NCBI GenBank assembly: GCA_038118725.1 | Contig: JAYOIK010000088.1 | Span: forward strand, 1-18,557 | Direction: 5' to 3' | Origin: JADHLJ01 sp038118725 | Lineage (GTDB): Bacteria; Pseudomonadota; Alphaproteobacteria; Thalassobaculales; Thalassobaculaceae | DNA: 18,557 bases | In this document: one piece after another, positions 7,103 through 14,969 of the stretch | How the letters are laid out: each line of letters opens with the position of its first letter | How positions within the stretch are numbered: position 1 is the first letter of the stretch | The notes under the pieces: model-generated | The model's input: only the letters and a program-made list of their open reading frames with translations | The model's database searches: none | Told to the model about the DNA's origin: nothing | Program-made: the position numbers and the translations under genes

Positions 7103-10100
7103 ATGTCAGCCAACCAACCGTTCCTCTCCGACCTCAAATCACCCTGGCGCATCGGGATCGATGTCGGCGGTACCTTCACCGATCTGATGCTCGCCGATGA
7201 CGCCGGCGCGACCCATGTCGCCAAGGTTCCCTCGGTGCCCAGCGATCCGAGCCGAGGCGTCGTGGCGGCGTTGGAGCGCCTGGCCGATGATCTCTCGACC
7301 TCGGTTGAGGAAATTCTCTCGGGTTGCGCGCTTTTCGTGCACGGCTCCACGGTGGCCACCAACACCATGCTCGAGGGCAAGGGCGCCAAGGTGGGCCTGC
7401 TGACCACCGCCGGGTTTCGCGACGCGCTGGAAATCCGCCGAGGACTACGGGAGGATCAGTGGAACCACCGGGCACCCTACGCGCCGGTGCTGGTCCCGCG
7501 CCATCTGCGGCTCGGTGTTTCCGGCAGGATCGACAGCGACGGCAGCGAGCACGCGCCGCTTGAAATGGGTGATATCGACGGCGCGCTGGAAACCTTCAAA
7601 TCCGAGGGTGTCGAGGCGATCGCGGTCGCGCTGTTCAACAGTTTCGTGAACCCCGATCACGAGGCCGCGGTCGAGGCCGCCATCCGCGAGCGCTGGCACG
7701 GCGAGTGGGTATCACGCTCCGCCGCGCTCTCGCCGATGATGGGTGAGTATGAGCGGACCTCCACGGCGGTCGTCAACGCGACCCTGTCGCCACGTATCGT
7801 CGCCTATCTGCGGAAACTCGACGACGAGCTGCGGGGACGCGGCCTGCCGCGCCCGATCCTTTTGGTACAGTCGAACGGCGGCGCGATTTCCGTTGATCAG
7901 GTGGCGCCGCGCCCGGTCAATCTGCTGCTCAGCGGACCGGCGGCGGCGGTGGGCGCGCTGCATCACTATCGCCGAGCCATTGACCTTGAGGTCGGCAACG
8001 AAACCGACGCGGGCAACCTGATATCGATGGAGATTGGCGGCACGTCCTGCGACGTGTTGCTCATGTCGAACGGCGCGGTGGCCACCAAGGATGACCTGAT
8101 GATCGCCGGGTATCATGTCTCGACCCCGTCGATCGATATTCACACGATCGGCGCGGGCGGCGGGACCATCGCCGGCGTCGATGCCGCCGGCATGCTTTTC
8201 GTCGGACCGGAGGGAGCGGGCGCCGACCCAGGGCCGGCTTGCTACGGCCTTGGTGGGACCGAGCCGACCATAACCGACGCCCAGCTGGTTCTCGGTCGCC
8301 TACGCGCCGGCGCCTATGAGGGCAGCGGCCTCACCCTGGACCTGGATGCCGCGCGCCAGGCCATCGCGAGCAAGGTGGCCGAACCCCTTGGCCTCGACAT
8401 CGAGGAGGCGGCGGCGGGCATCATCGCGCTGTTGGAGCAGAACCTCTTGCACGCGGTCGAGTATATCTCGATCGAGCGGGGCCACGCGCCGAGGCGTTTC
8501 ACGCTGGTGGCGGCAGGTGGTGCTGGGCCAATGCACGGCACCACGGTCGCGCGCGGGCTCGGTTGCCGGAGGGTCTACGTCCCGCGCGACGCCGGCGCGC
8601 TCTGTGCCATCGGCATGCTGCACGCCGATGTGCGCCAGGACTTCATGCGCTTCCTTCTGGGCGCCATCGACAAGGTCGACGCTGAACGGGTGAACAAGGA
8701 TCTCGGCGCGCTCGATAACCAGGCGCTCGACGCCATGCGGGCAGAGGGATTTGAGGCGTCGGCGGTTCATTTGCACCGAGAGATCGATCTGCATTACCCC
8801 GGCCAACTCTGGTCGATCCGAGTGCCGGTCCCCGACGGTGGTTTCGACGCGGACGCGGTGCGCGAAGCCTTCGAGGCCGAGTACGAGCGCCTCTACGGCC
8901 ATGTTCAGCCCGACGGCACCATCATGATCTCCTCGCTTCGGGTAGTCGCCAGCGCCGCGACGGGAACGCCCGGCACCAAGACCAGCCCACCCGTCGGCGG
9001 CACGCCGAGCCCGCGCGAGACCCGCCGGGTCTGGCATGACGGAGCCGACTGGCTGGAGACCGAGGTTTACGCGGGCTCCACGCTCGCCGTTGGTCACGAG
9101 ATCACCGGTCCGGCGCTGATCGAGGAGCACACGACCACCGTCTTGCTCGGCCCCGGCGATCAGCTGAAAGTCGATCCGACCGGTAATTTCATGATCCAAG
9201 TCGACGCGGTGGCCGAGACCAGCGTCACCGAGACCCGCGCGGCCCCCACGCGGGACCCGGTGATCCTCGCGCTCATGCAGAACCGGCTAGATCAGATCAG
9301 CAAGCATATGGGCTGGGTCATGACCCGCACGGCGCGAAGTCCGATCTTCAGCCAGAGCCACGACTTCTCCTGCTACATCACCGATCCCGAGGGCACGCTT
9401 GTCGCCAATGCCGACGGCATCCCCATTCATACCGGCGGCGGTGGCTTCGCGGTTCGCGCCCTGCTCCGCGACTTTGCCGGGCGGATCAATCCCGAGGACG
9501 TGTTCATCCTCTCCGACCCCTATGTGGCCGGCGGCAACCATTTGCCCGACTGGGTGATCGCGCGTCCGATCTTCGTCGGGCAGCCCGCCCGGCTCGCCGG
9601 GTTCTGCTGTAACCGCGCGCACCAGTCGGATATCGGCGGCGGACTAGCCGGGACCTACAATCCGGAGGCAACCGAGATCTGGCAGGAAGGCATCCGGTTG
9701 CCGGTCATGAAACTGATCGATCGCGGCGAGGTGCGCGACGACATCTGGAAGCTGCTGCTGATCAATTCGCGCACGTCGGAAATGCTGGACGGCGATCTTC
9801 GCGCCATGCTCGGCTCCAACCGGGTCGGCGAGGAACGCGTCTCCGCCCTCGCCGGCGAGTTGGGTCTCGACTCCTATTTCGAGCATCTGGCTGGTGTCCT
9901 CGACCACGCCGACACCCGCATGCGGGGCGCCATTTCAGCGCTGCCCGACGGGGTTTATCTGGGTGAGGATCACACCGACAATGACTGCTTCCAGAAAGTC
10001 GACGTGGCGATCCGGGTCAAGATGACTGTCTCTGGAAATGGTCTCACATTGGACTTCTCGGACAGCGATCCGCAGATGGTGGGTTTCAAGAACTCGTCGC

Positions 10101-10972
10101 TCGCCAATACCTATTCGGCGGCGTTTCTGGCGCTGTCCTCTTTCTTCGACACCGATATCCCGCGCAACGAGGGGACCTATCGCTGTGTCACGGTGATCGC
10201 GCCGGAGGGCAGTATCGTAAACGCCCGCCCGCCGGCCCCGATGACCATGAACACGGTTTTCGTGGCGCATGAGATTACCCACGCGGTCTGGCGGGCGCTC
10301 GCCGAAGCCGACCCGACGAGGGCCTGCGCCGGCTGGTCCAAGACCACCCACAATCATGTCACGGCGAAGAACGACGACGGAAGTTCCTGGGTCATGTATC
10401 AGTGGCACGCCATGGGCTCTCCGGGGGCCACCGGCGAACGTGACGGGTTTCCCCAGATGGGGCACCTGATCTCGCTCGGTGGACTGGACATCCCCAATAT
10501 GGAGTTCCACGAGCAACTCTTCGACGTGCGCTATCAGCGCTGGGAGTTCCGCGCCGACGCCGGCGGGCCGGGGATCCGGCGCGGTGGCTCCGGCGTGTGC
10601 TACGAGGCCGATATCCTGGCGCCAACCACCTGGTCGTTCCGCGCCGAGGGGCTGGACACGCCCTCTGGTTACGGGGTCCTGGGCGGCGGCGACGGACGCG
10701 TCGGCGAGCAATGGGTCCGGCCCGTGGATGGCGAGGAATTCATTCCGCCGAAATACGGCGTCCGCAAGCTCGGGCCGGCGCGGTTCACCGCCCACACACC
10801 CGGAGGCGGCGGATGGGGTAACCCTTTCGAACGCGATCCGGAGTTGGTGCTGAGAGACGTCCGCGACGGTGTCGTCTCGGCGGAAGGCGCCAAGCGGGAC
10901 TACGGCGTTGCGATCACCGGCGATGGGAGGGGCGTGGACGCCGAGGCAACCGCCACCCTGAGAGGGACGTAG
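7103..10972 (+). CDS. Fused hydantoinase A/B, 5-oxoprolinase-type ATP-dependent amidohydrolase
   Basis: This 1289-residue protein joins both subunits of the hydantoinase/oxoprolinase family in one chain, the size and order of 5-oxoprolinase. The HyuA half (about 1-715) begins with the actin/hexokinase-type phosphate motif GIDVGGTFTD and continues with VHGSTVATNT, LLSGPAAAVGAL, MEIGGTSCDV, TIGAGGGTIA, ADPGPACYG and GGAGPMHG. The HyuB half starts near residue 720 with DPVILALMQNRLDQISKHMG and includes FSCYITDPEG, DPYVAGGNHLPDW, CNRAHQSDIGG and a glycine-rich end, TPGGGGWGNP. Family members open cyclic amides (5-oxoproline, N-methylhydantoins) using ATP; the sequence does not show which ring is used. 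ATG 7103 is preferred because the protein then begins shortly before the first motif and GGA lies 6 bases upstream; GTG 7061 is the alternative. It is convergent with the kinase, 21 bases apart. Confidence 0.9.
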   Translation: MSANQPFLSDLKSPWRIGIDVGGTFTDLMLADDAGATHVAKVPSVPSDPSRGVVAALERLADDLSTSVEEILSGCALFVHGSTVATNTMLEGKGAKVGLLTTAGFRDALEIRRGLREDQWNHRAPYAPVLVPRHLRLGVSGRIDSDGSEHAPLEMGDIDGALETFKSEGVEAIAVALFNSFVNPDHEAAVEAAIRERWHGEWVSRSAALSPMMGEYERTSTAVVNATLSPRIVAYLRKLDDELRGRGLPRPILLVQSNGGAISVDQVAPRPVNLLLSGPAAAVGALHHYRRAIDLEVGNETDAGNLISMEIGGTSCDVLLMSNGAVATKDDLMIAGYHVSTPSIDIHTIGAGGGTIAGVDAAGMLFVGPEGAGADPGPACYGLGGTEPTITDAQLVLGRLRAGAYEGSGLTLDLDAARQAIASKVAEPLGLDIEEAAAGIIALLEQNLLHAVEYISIERGHAPRRFTLVAAGGAGPMHGTTVARGLGCRRVYVPRDAGALCAIGMLHADVRQDFMRFLLGAIDKVDAERVNKDLGALDNQALDAMRAEGFEASAVHLHREIDLHYPGQLWSIRVPVPDGGFDADAVREAFEAEYERLYGHVQPDGTIMISSLRVVASAATGTPGTKTSPPVGGTPSPRETRRVWHDGADWLETEVYAGSTLAVGHEITGPALIEEHTTTVLLGPGDQLKVDPTGNFMIQVDAVAETSVTETRAAPTRDPVILALMQNRLDQISKHMGWVMTRTARSPIFSQSHDFSCYITDPEGTLVANADGIPIHTGGGGFAVRALLRDFAGRINPEDVFILSDPYVAGGNHLPDWVIARPIFVGQPARLAGFCCNRAHQSDIGGGLAGTYNPEATEIWQEGIRLPVMKLIDRGEVRDDIWKLLLINSRTSEMLDGDLRAMLGSNRVGEERVSALAGELGLDSYFEHLAGVLDHADTRMRGAISALPDGVYLGEDHTDNDCFQKVDVAIRVKMTVSGNGLTLDFSDSDPQMVGFKNSSLANTYSAAFLALSSFFDTDIPRNEGTYRCVTVIAPEGSIVNARPPAPMTMNTVFVAHEITHAVWRALAEADPTRACAGWSKTTHNHVTAKNDDGSSWVMYQWHAMGSPGATGERDGFPQMGHLISLGGLDIPNMEFHEQLFDVRYQRWEFRADAGGPGIRRGGSGVCYEADILAPTTWSFRAEGLDTPSGYGVLGGGDGRVGEQWVRPVDGEEFIPPKYGVRKLGPARFTAHTPGGGGWGNPFERDPELVLRDVRDGVVSAEGAKRDYGVAITGDGRGVDAEATATLRGT

Positions 10973-10993
10973 GCCCCACGATACAAACAAGTC

Positions 10994-12415
10994 TTAGTCC
11001 AGGCCGCGTTCGCGCTCGGCCCACCATTCGATCGCGTCCGCGGCGGCGGCTTCGATACGCGGGAGTAGTTCAGCTATCTTGGCGCGATCACCGTCCGCGG
11101 CTTCCAATTCGGCGACCAGCGAGGCGAGTTCACTCGCGAAAACACTCCCCGCGGAGCCCTTGATTCGATGGGCCGCGAAAAAGATCTCCTCGGAATCTCC
11201 GCCCTCTATCGCCTCTCGAAGCTTGGCGACCTGATCGACCGTGGACTCCCGAGCCATGCTTAACAGGCTTCGCACCACTTCCGGGGCCCGATTGGTCGCG
11301 AATGCCTGATAATTCTCTTCGTCGCGGGCCCGCCAATCAATATTGACCGCGGCCTCCCCGGTTCCCGCTTCGTCGCTCTCGGCGGTTTGGACATCCCGGC
11401 CCCTCGTCCCGTCCCCAGCGGATTCCGATCGCGCGCCGAACTTGGTCACCACCGACATGAGCTCGCTGTCGGTATAGGGTTTGGTCAAGATCGCGTCGAC
11501 GCCGGCATTTCTCAATTTCTTGGATTGGCTGGTCAAGGCATCCGCGGTCACGGCCACGATCGCGACCTCTCCCCCGCCGGCCGACGCGCGGATTTCCTCC
11601 GTTGCCGCGGCGCCATCCATGAAGGGCATATGGGCATCCATCAGGATCAGGTCATAGTTCAGCGCCGTCGCGGCCTCCACCGCCTGCACGCCGTCGGCGA
11701 CATGATCAACCCGATGTCCATGGCGCTCAATCAGCTCGGTGGCGACCAAGGCGTTCAACGGCTGATCCTCGGCCAGCAGGATGCGAAGCGGGCGTGTCGT
11801 GCGCCAACGCACGGTATCGCGAGTCTCGCCACCGCTCGGCAGGCGATCCTCGGCAATCCGCGGCAGGGGTAGATGCACGGTAAAGGTGCTGCCCCGGCCG
11901 ACCTCGCTCGTCACCTCGATCTCTCCCCCCATCAGATCAAGCAGATTCTTGACAATGGAGAGGCCCAAACCGGTCCCACCGAACTTACGTGTCGTCGAAA
12001 CATCGGCCTGAACAAAGGGATCAAACAAGGTTTCCAAGCTCTCGGGTCCGATGCCGATACCGGAATCCTTCACTTGAATCCGCAGCATCCTTGGCTCGCC
12101 GTCGGCTTCCGCCCGACTGTCGGGCCCGAGCCATTCCATGGTCAGCGCGACCGAGCCGTTCGGCGTGAACTTGATCGCGTTGCTCAACAGGTTCCAAAGC
12201 ACCTGGCGTATACGCGTCGGATCACCCTCGACCGCCTCCACCTCCGCCAATGTGGCATCCAGGGTGAAGCCAAGCCCCTTTTCGTCGGCGAGATCGGAGA
12301 ACAGCATCCGCGAGTTGCCGACTAACTCTTGAAGGTCGAAGGGGACAACCTCGTTCTCGACCGTGCCCGCCTCGATCTTGCTCATATCGAGGATATCGTC
12401 GATCAGCGCCCGCAA
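10994..12415 (-). CDS. Hybrid histidine kinase, C-terminal fragment (HATPase, receiver, HPt)
   Basis: This 473-residue fragment starts inside the end of the HisKA domain (LIDDILDMSKIEAG). It carries a complete ATPase domain with N box NLLSNAIKF (75-83), G1 DSGIGIG (117-123), F box FDPFVQ (131-136) and G2 GGTGLGLS (146-153). A receiver domain follows with the acidic pair AED (215-217), phospho-acceptor Asp260 (LMDAHMPFMDG), Thr290 and Lys312 (TKPY). The last part is an HPt domain with His416 in AHRIKGSAGS. A separately made protein would start at TTG 12415, which has no ribosome binding site, so independent expression is doubtful. Without the membrane part and the HisKA histidine it could not autophosphorylate in the usual way. 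The gene product of this fragment converges on the hydantoinase gene. Confidence 0.8.
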   Translation of the reverse strand: MRALIDDILDMSKIEAGTVENEVVPFDLQELVGNSRMLFSDLADEKGLGFTLDATLAEVEAVEGDPTRIRQVLWNLLSNAIKFTPNGSVALTMEWLGPDSRAEADGEPRMLRIQVKDSGIGIGPESLETLFDPFVQADVSTTRKFGGTGLGLSIVKNLLDLMGGEIEVTSEVGRGSTFTVHLPLPRIAEDRLPSGGETRDTVRWRTTRPLRILLAEDQPLNALVATELIERHGHRVDHVADGVQAVEAATALNYDLILMDAHMPFMDGAAATEEIRASAGGGEVAIVAVTADALTSQSKKLRNAGVDAILTKPYTDSELMSVVTKFGARSESAGDGTRGRDVQTAESDEAGTGEAAVNIDWRARDEENYQAFATNRAPEVVRSLLSMARESTVDQVAKLREAIEGGDSEEIFFAAHRIKGSAGSVFASELASLVAELEAADGDRAKIAELLPRIEAAAADAIEWWAERERGLD

Positions 12416-12430
12416 CGCGATACATGAGTT

Positions 12431-13303
12431 TCAGACATTGGTGAGCCGGCCGCGCTGCCCGTCATCCAGGTCGGTCTCGCGCAGCAGGTGGACCATCCCG
12501 AGAATGCCGTTAAGCGGTGTGCGAATTTCGTGGCTCATCAAAGAGAGGAACTCGGACTTGGCGCGGTTGGCGACGTTCGCCTCGTCACGCGCGCGCACCA
12601 GATCATCGACCAGCGATTCCTGGCGAAACCGGGCCTCCAGCGACTGCCGCAGCGTGTGGTTGATGTTTCTGCCCGTGTACAAGAGCATCAGCAGATACAT
12701 CACCAGCGTGCCGGCGATCACATAAAACAACGGCTCCTGACGCAGCGCGAGAGCCAGCGACAGCGGCAACAACACCGGGATCAGAAACCAGGCCAAGGCG
12801 GGAAAATGCGGCGAGGAGCTGGAGACCGAACCGGCGATGATGCCCGCCACGATAACGATGAAGAACATCGCGGCGTTGGGTTGATCGGGCAAGATGAACA
12901 GAAAACCGATACTTCCCCAGACACAACCGCTCAAGCCGGCGGAAAGCGCATAGCGGCGCGGCCAATTCTGGATCTTTTCCGACGCCGCGTCGCCCCCCGC
13001 GTCGAAGCCGAGCGTGACGACCACCCGCACCACGTTCACCACCATGCTCAGGGCAAACCACCCAACCGCCATGGTCTCGTGGTCATGGACCCAGGCCACG
13101 ACCGCCACCAGGGCGGAGAGCACCATGTTGGTGACGATCGACGGGATACCGTTGCGCCGCAATATGCGCGCGCACCCATGGTCCACCCGCGCCTCGAGCT
13201 CGGCATCACCCGGCTCGGTAGGGTTCGATCGCGTCGCCCCGTTGGCTCCGGCGGTTTGAGCGGCGGATCGGACGGCGGCTGGAGTATCGAGATCTTCCGT
13301 CAT
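12431..13303 (-). CDS. Hybrid histidine kinase, N-terminal fragment (membrane sensor plus HisKA)
   Basis: The 290-residue fragment begins with a hydrophilic stretch of about 55 residues. Six predicted membrane helices follow (near 56-72, 79-98, 118-138, 145-162, 170-187 and 191-209), then a short coiled linker and most of a HisKA domain with the phosphorylated histidine in SHEIRTPLNGILG (His258). It ends at TGA 12431-12433 before the second HisKA helix is complete. There is no PAS, HAMP or periplasmic domain, so any signal must be sensed within the membrane block, as in MASE-type sensors; the exact sensor family was not recognised. The start ATG at 13303 has only a weak GGG-type site before it. 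It lies 59 bases downstream of the DUF35 gene on the same strand and could be read from the same transcript. Confidence 0.8.
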   Translation of the reverse strand: MTEDLDTPAAVRSAAQTAGANGATRSNPTEPGDAELEARVDHGCARILRRNGIPSIVTNMVLSALVAVVAWVHDHETMAVGWFALSMVVNVVRVVVTLGFDAGGDAASEKIQNWPRRYALSAGLSGCVWGSIGFLFILPDQPNAAMFFIVIVAGIIAGSVSSSSPHFPALAWFLIPVLLPLSLALALRQEPLFYVIAGTLVMYLLMLLYTGRNINHTLRQSLEARFRQESLVDDLVRARDEANVANRAKSEFLSLMSHEIRTPLNGILGMVHLLRETDLDDGQRGRLTNV

Positions 13304-13362
13304 ACCCGGGCGATCTTAGGGGTCCGCGGCTTCACGATCCAGCGATCCGTCGCGACGACCGG

Positions 13363-13752
13363 TCACCCGGTCGGCGTGAACATCGGCACGGCGAAGCCAC
13401 CCTCGCTCTGTTTGAAGGTCACCTCGACGGATTGCCCGACCGCGAGATCATCGTGGGAGCAGTCAACGATGTTGGAAATCATCGTCGGCCCCTCCTCTAG
13501 CGTCACATAGGCGATCGCGTATTGCGGATCGGTTCGGCGGACCACGCTGTAGGTATAGATCGTGCCCCGGCCCGAGGCCTCGCGCCATTCCGTGTTATCG
13601 CTGAAGCAGTGCGGGCATATGGCCCGAGGATACCAATGCGTCTTGCCGCAATCACCGCAATAGCGCAGCAGGAACTTGCCCTGCTTGGCAGCCTCCCAGA
13701 ACGCCTCGGTCTCGGGGTTGGGGTTGGGATCGGGGATCTTACGTTCAGCCAT
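13363..13752 (-). CDS. DUF35 zinc-ribbon/OB-fold protein (acyl-CoA-associated)
   Basis: This 129-residue protein has the usual DUF35 layout: an N-terminal helix (ETEAFWEAAKQG), a rubredoxin-like zinc ribbon with Cys32-x2-Cys35 and Cys46-x2-Cys49, then an OB fold (GRGTIYTYSVVRR, AIAYVTLEEGPTMISNIV, VEVTFKQ). Such proteins bind thiolase-like enzymes and help present acyl-CoA; known partners include the Ltp2 aldolase in steroid side-chain degradation and archaeal thiolase/HMG-CoA synthase complexes. The gene starts 5 bases after the stop of the thiolase-like gene, with GGGAG overlapping that gene's end, so the two are co-transcribed and probably form one complex. All four zinc ligands are present. 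The family call is firm; the role with this partner is inference. Confidence 0.92.
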   Translation of the reverse strand: MAERKIPDPNPNPETEAFWEAAKQGKFLLRYCGDCGKTHWYPRAICPHCFSDNTEWREASGRGTIYTYSVVRRTDPQYAIAYVTLEEGPTMISNIVDCSHDDLAVGQSVEVTFKQSEGGFAVPMFTPTG

Positions 13753-13757
13753 CGGGT

Positions 13758-14927
13758 CTACTCCCGCTCGAAGATGAGGGTGGCGCTGCCGTGACGAGTG
13801 CCGAGTCCGCCGCCGGTGCCGTGCGCCAGCGCGATGTCGCAGTTAGGGATTTGCACCGCCGGGTGCGCCTCGCCACGCAACTGGCGGACCGCCTCGATGA
13901 CCTTGGTCATGCCGCCCCGGTTCATCGGGTGATTGTTGCAGAGCCCGCCGCCATCCGTGTTGATAGGAAACTTGCCGACCCCGGCGATCAGATTGCCGTC
14001 GGAGACGAACTTGCCCCCCTCGCCCTTGGCGCAGAAGCCGAGATCCTCGATCTGCATGACCACGGTTATGGTGAAGCTGTCGTAGATCGAGGCGTATTTG
14101 ATATCTCCGTGGGTGACGCCAGCCTCGGCGAAGGCGCGCGGTCCGGACCAGGCGGCGCCGGAATAGGAGAGATCGACCGCGCCGGCCATCTGGCCCTTGG
14201 GCGCCTCGCCCGCGCCGATCAGCTTGACCATCGGGCGGTTCAGGCTTTTCGCCACTTCCTTGCTGGTCACCACCAACGCGCCGCCACCATCGCTGATCAC
14301 GCAGCAATCCAGACGATGCAGCGGGTCGGTAATCATCGGTGAGTTCACCACGTCCTCGACGGTGACCACGTCGCGTAGCATCGCGTTCGGGTTATGTTGG
14401 GCATGGTGCGAGCAGGCGACCTTGACCCAGGCGAGTTGCTCGCTCGTGGTGCCGAACTCGTGCATGTGCCGCATCGCCACCATGGCGTAGATATTGGCGG
14501 TGGTGATCCCAAACGGGTTCTCCCATTGGAAATCGGCCTGCAGGGGGTTATCGGCGCGCGGGATCATGCCGCGTTCCTGGCCCTGGCTGCGTGGCCGGCC
14601 GGCGAGTGTAATGAGCGCCACCGAACACTTGCCCGCCGCGATCGCCTGGGCGGCGTGCGCCACGTGGATCATGTGCGACGATCCGCCCGTATTGGTCGCA
14701 TCCACATGCCGGACATTCAGGTTCATGTAGTCGACCATGTTGAGCGGTCCATGCCCCGGCGCGTCCGAGGCGCAGAAATAGCCGTCCACGTCATCCTTGG
14801 TCAGCCCGGCATCCTCGAGCGCGCCCTTGGCGACCTCGGCATGCAATTGGGCTATCGACTTGTCGGTCGCCTTGCGGGTGGGGTGCTCATACGCCCCCAT
14901 CACATAGGCCACGCCCTTGGTGCTCAT
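13758..14927 (-). CDS. Thiolase-like protein (SCP2/Ltp2 type) without catalytic cysteine
   Basis: The 389-residue protein follows the thiolase fold from end to end: LHAEVAKGALEDAGL, the segment NTGGSSHMIHVAHA (79-92) where active thiolases carry the nucleophilic Cys, AIAAGKCSVALI, and the C-terminal NTDGGGLCNNHPMNRGG and ALAHGTGGG. The nucleophile position has no cysteine, and the C-terminal CxG of true thiolases reads HGTGG. The His of NNHP is kept. This fits the thiolase-like lipid-transfer/aldolase group, where Ltp2 with a DUF35 partner splits a 3-hydroxyacyl-CoA by retro-aldol reaction. The adjoining DUF35 gene supports this. A good GGGGGA site precedes the ATG at 14927. The substrate is unknown; a simple acetyl-CoA acetyltransferase is unlikely. 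Confidence 0.88.
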   Translation of the reverse strand: MSTKGVAYVMGAYEHPTRKATDKSIAQLHAEVAKGALEDAGLTKDDVDGYFCASDAPGHGPLNMVDYMNLNVRHVDATNTGGSSHMIHVAHAAQAIAAGKCSVALITLAGRPRSQGQERGMIPRADNPLQADFQWENPFGITTANIYAMVAMRHMHEFGTTSEQLAWVKVACSHHAQHNPNAMLRDVVTVEDVVNSPMITDPLHRLDCCVISDGGGALVVTSKEVAKSLNRPMVKLIGAGEAPKGQMAGAVDLSYSGAAWSGPRAFAEAGVTHGDIKYASIYDSFTITVVMQIEDLGFCAKGEGGKFVSDGNLIAGVGKFPINTDGGGLCNNHPMNRGGMTKVIEAVRQLRGEAHPAVQIPNCDIALAHGTGGGLGTRHGSATLIFERE

Positions 14928-14969
14928 CGCGTCCCCCTTCTCGCGGTGTTCATGGTCATCGCGCGGCCC

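Larger units (their letters stand above)
10994..13303 (-). pseudogene. Hybrid sensor histidine kinase interrupted by an in-frame TGA
   Basis: The two fragments listed separately lie in the same reading frame and are divided only by TGA at 12431-12433 plus five codons up to the TTG at 12415. Read through, the order is six membrane helices, HisKA, HATPase, receiver and HPt, a complete hybrid kinase of about 769 codons. The stop falls in the second helix of the HisKA domain, at a position that is variable and often charged in relatives, and the alignment resumes without any gap after it (NSCIALRALIDDILDMSKIEAG-type ending). One C-to-T change from an Arg CGA codon would explain it. It is either a recent pseudogene, a mixed-strain base, or a sequencing error. 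Confidence 0.75.

Noticed and set aside
12413..12433. Frameshift as the reason for the split kinase
   Set aside because: The two open frames are in the same frame (their boundaries differ by a multiple of three), so only the TGA codon separates them.
12431..12433. TGA read as selenocysteine or tryptophan
   Set aside because: Selenocysteine is not expected at this non-catalytic HisKA position, and other genes here (the helicase and the racemase-like gene) end at TGA, so a changed code is unlikely.
13348..13357. Perfect palindrome CGTCGCGACG just after the DUF35 gene
   Set aside because: Ten-base GC palindromes are expected by chance in such DNA; it has no loop for a terminator and no second copy nearby.
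12488..13510. A 340-codon plus-strand open frame opposite the kinase N-terminal part and DUF35
   Set aside because: The minus strand codes membrane helices, a HisKA motif and a zinc ribbon here; the plus-strand frame is His/Gln/Arg-rich without structure.
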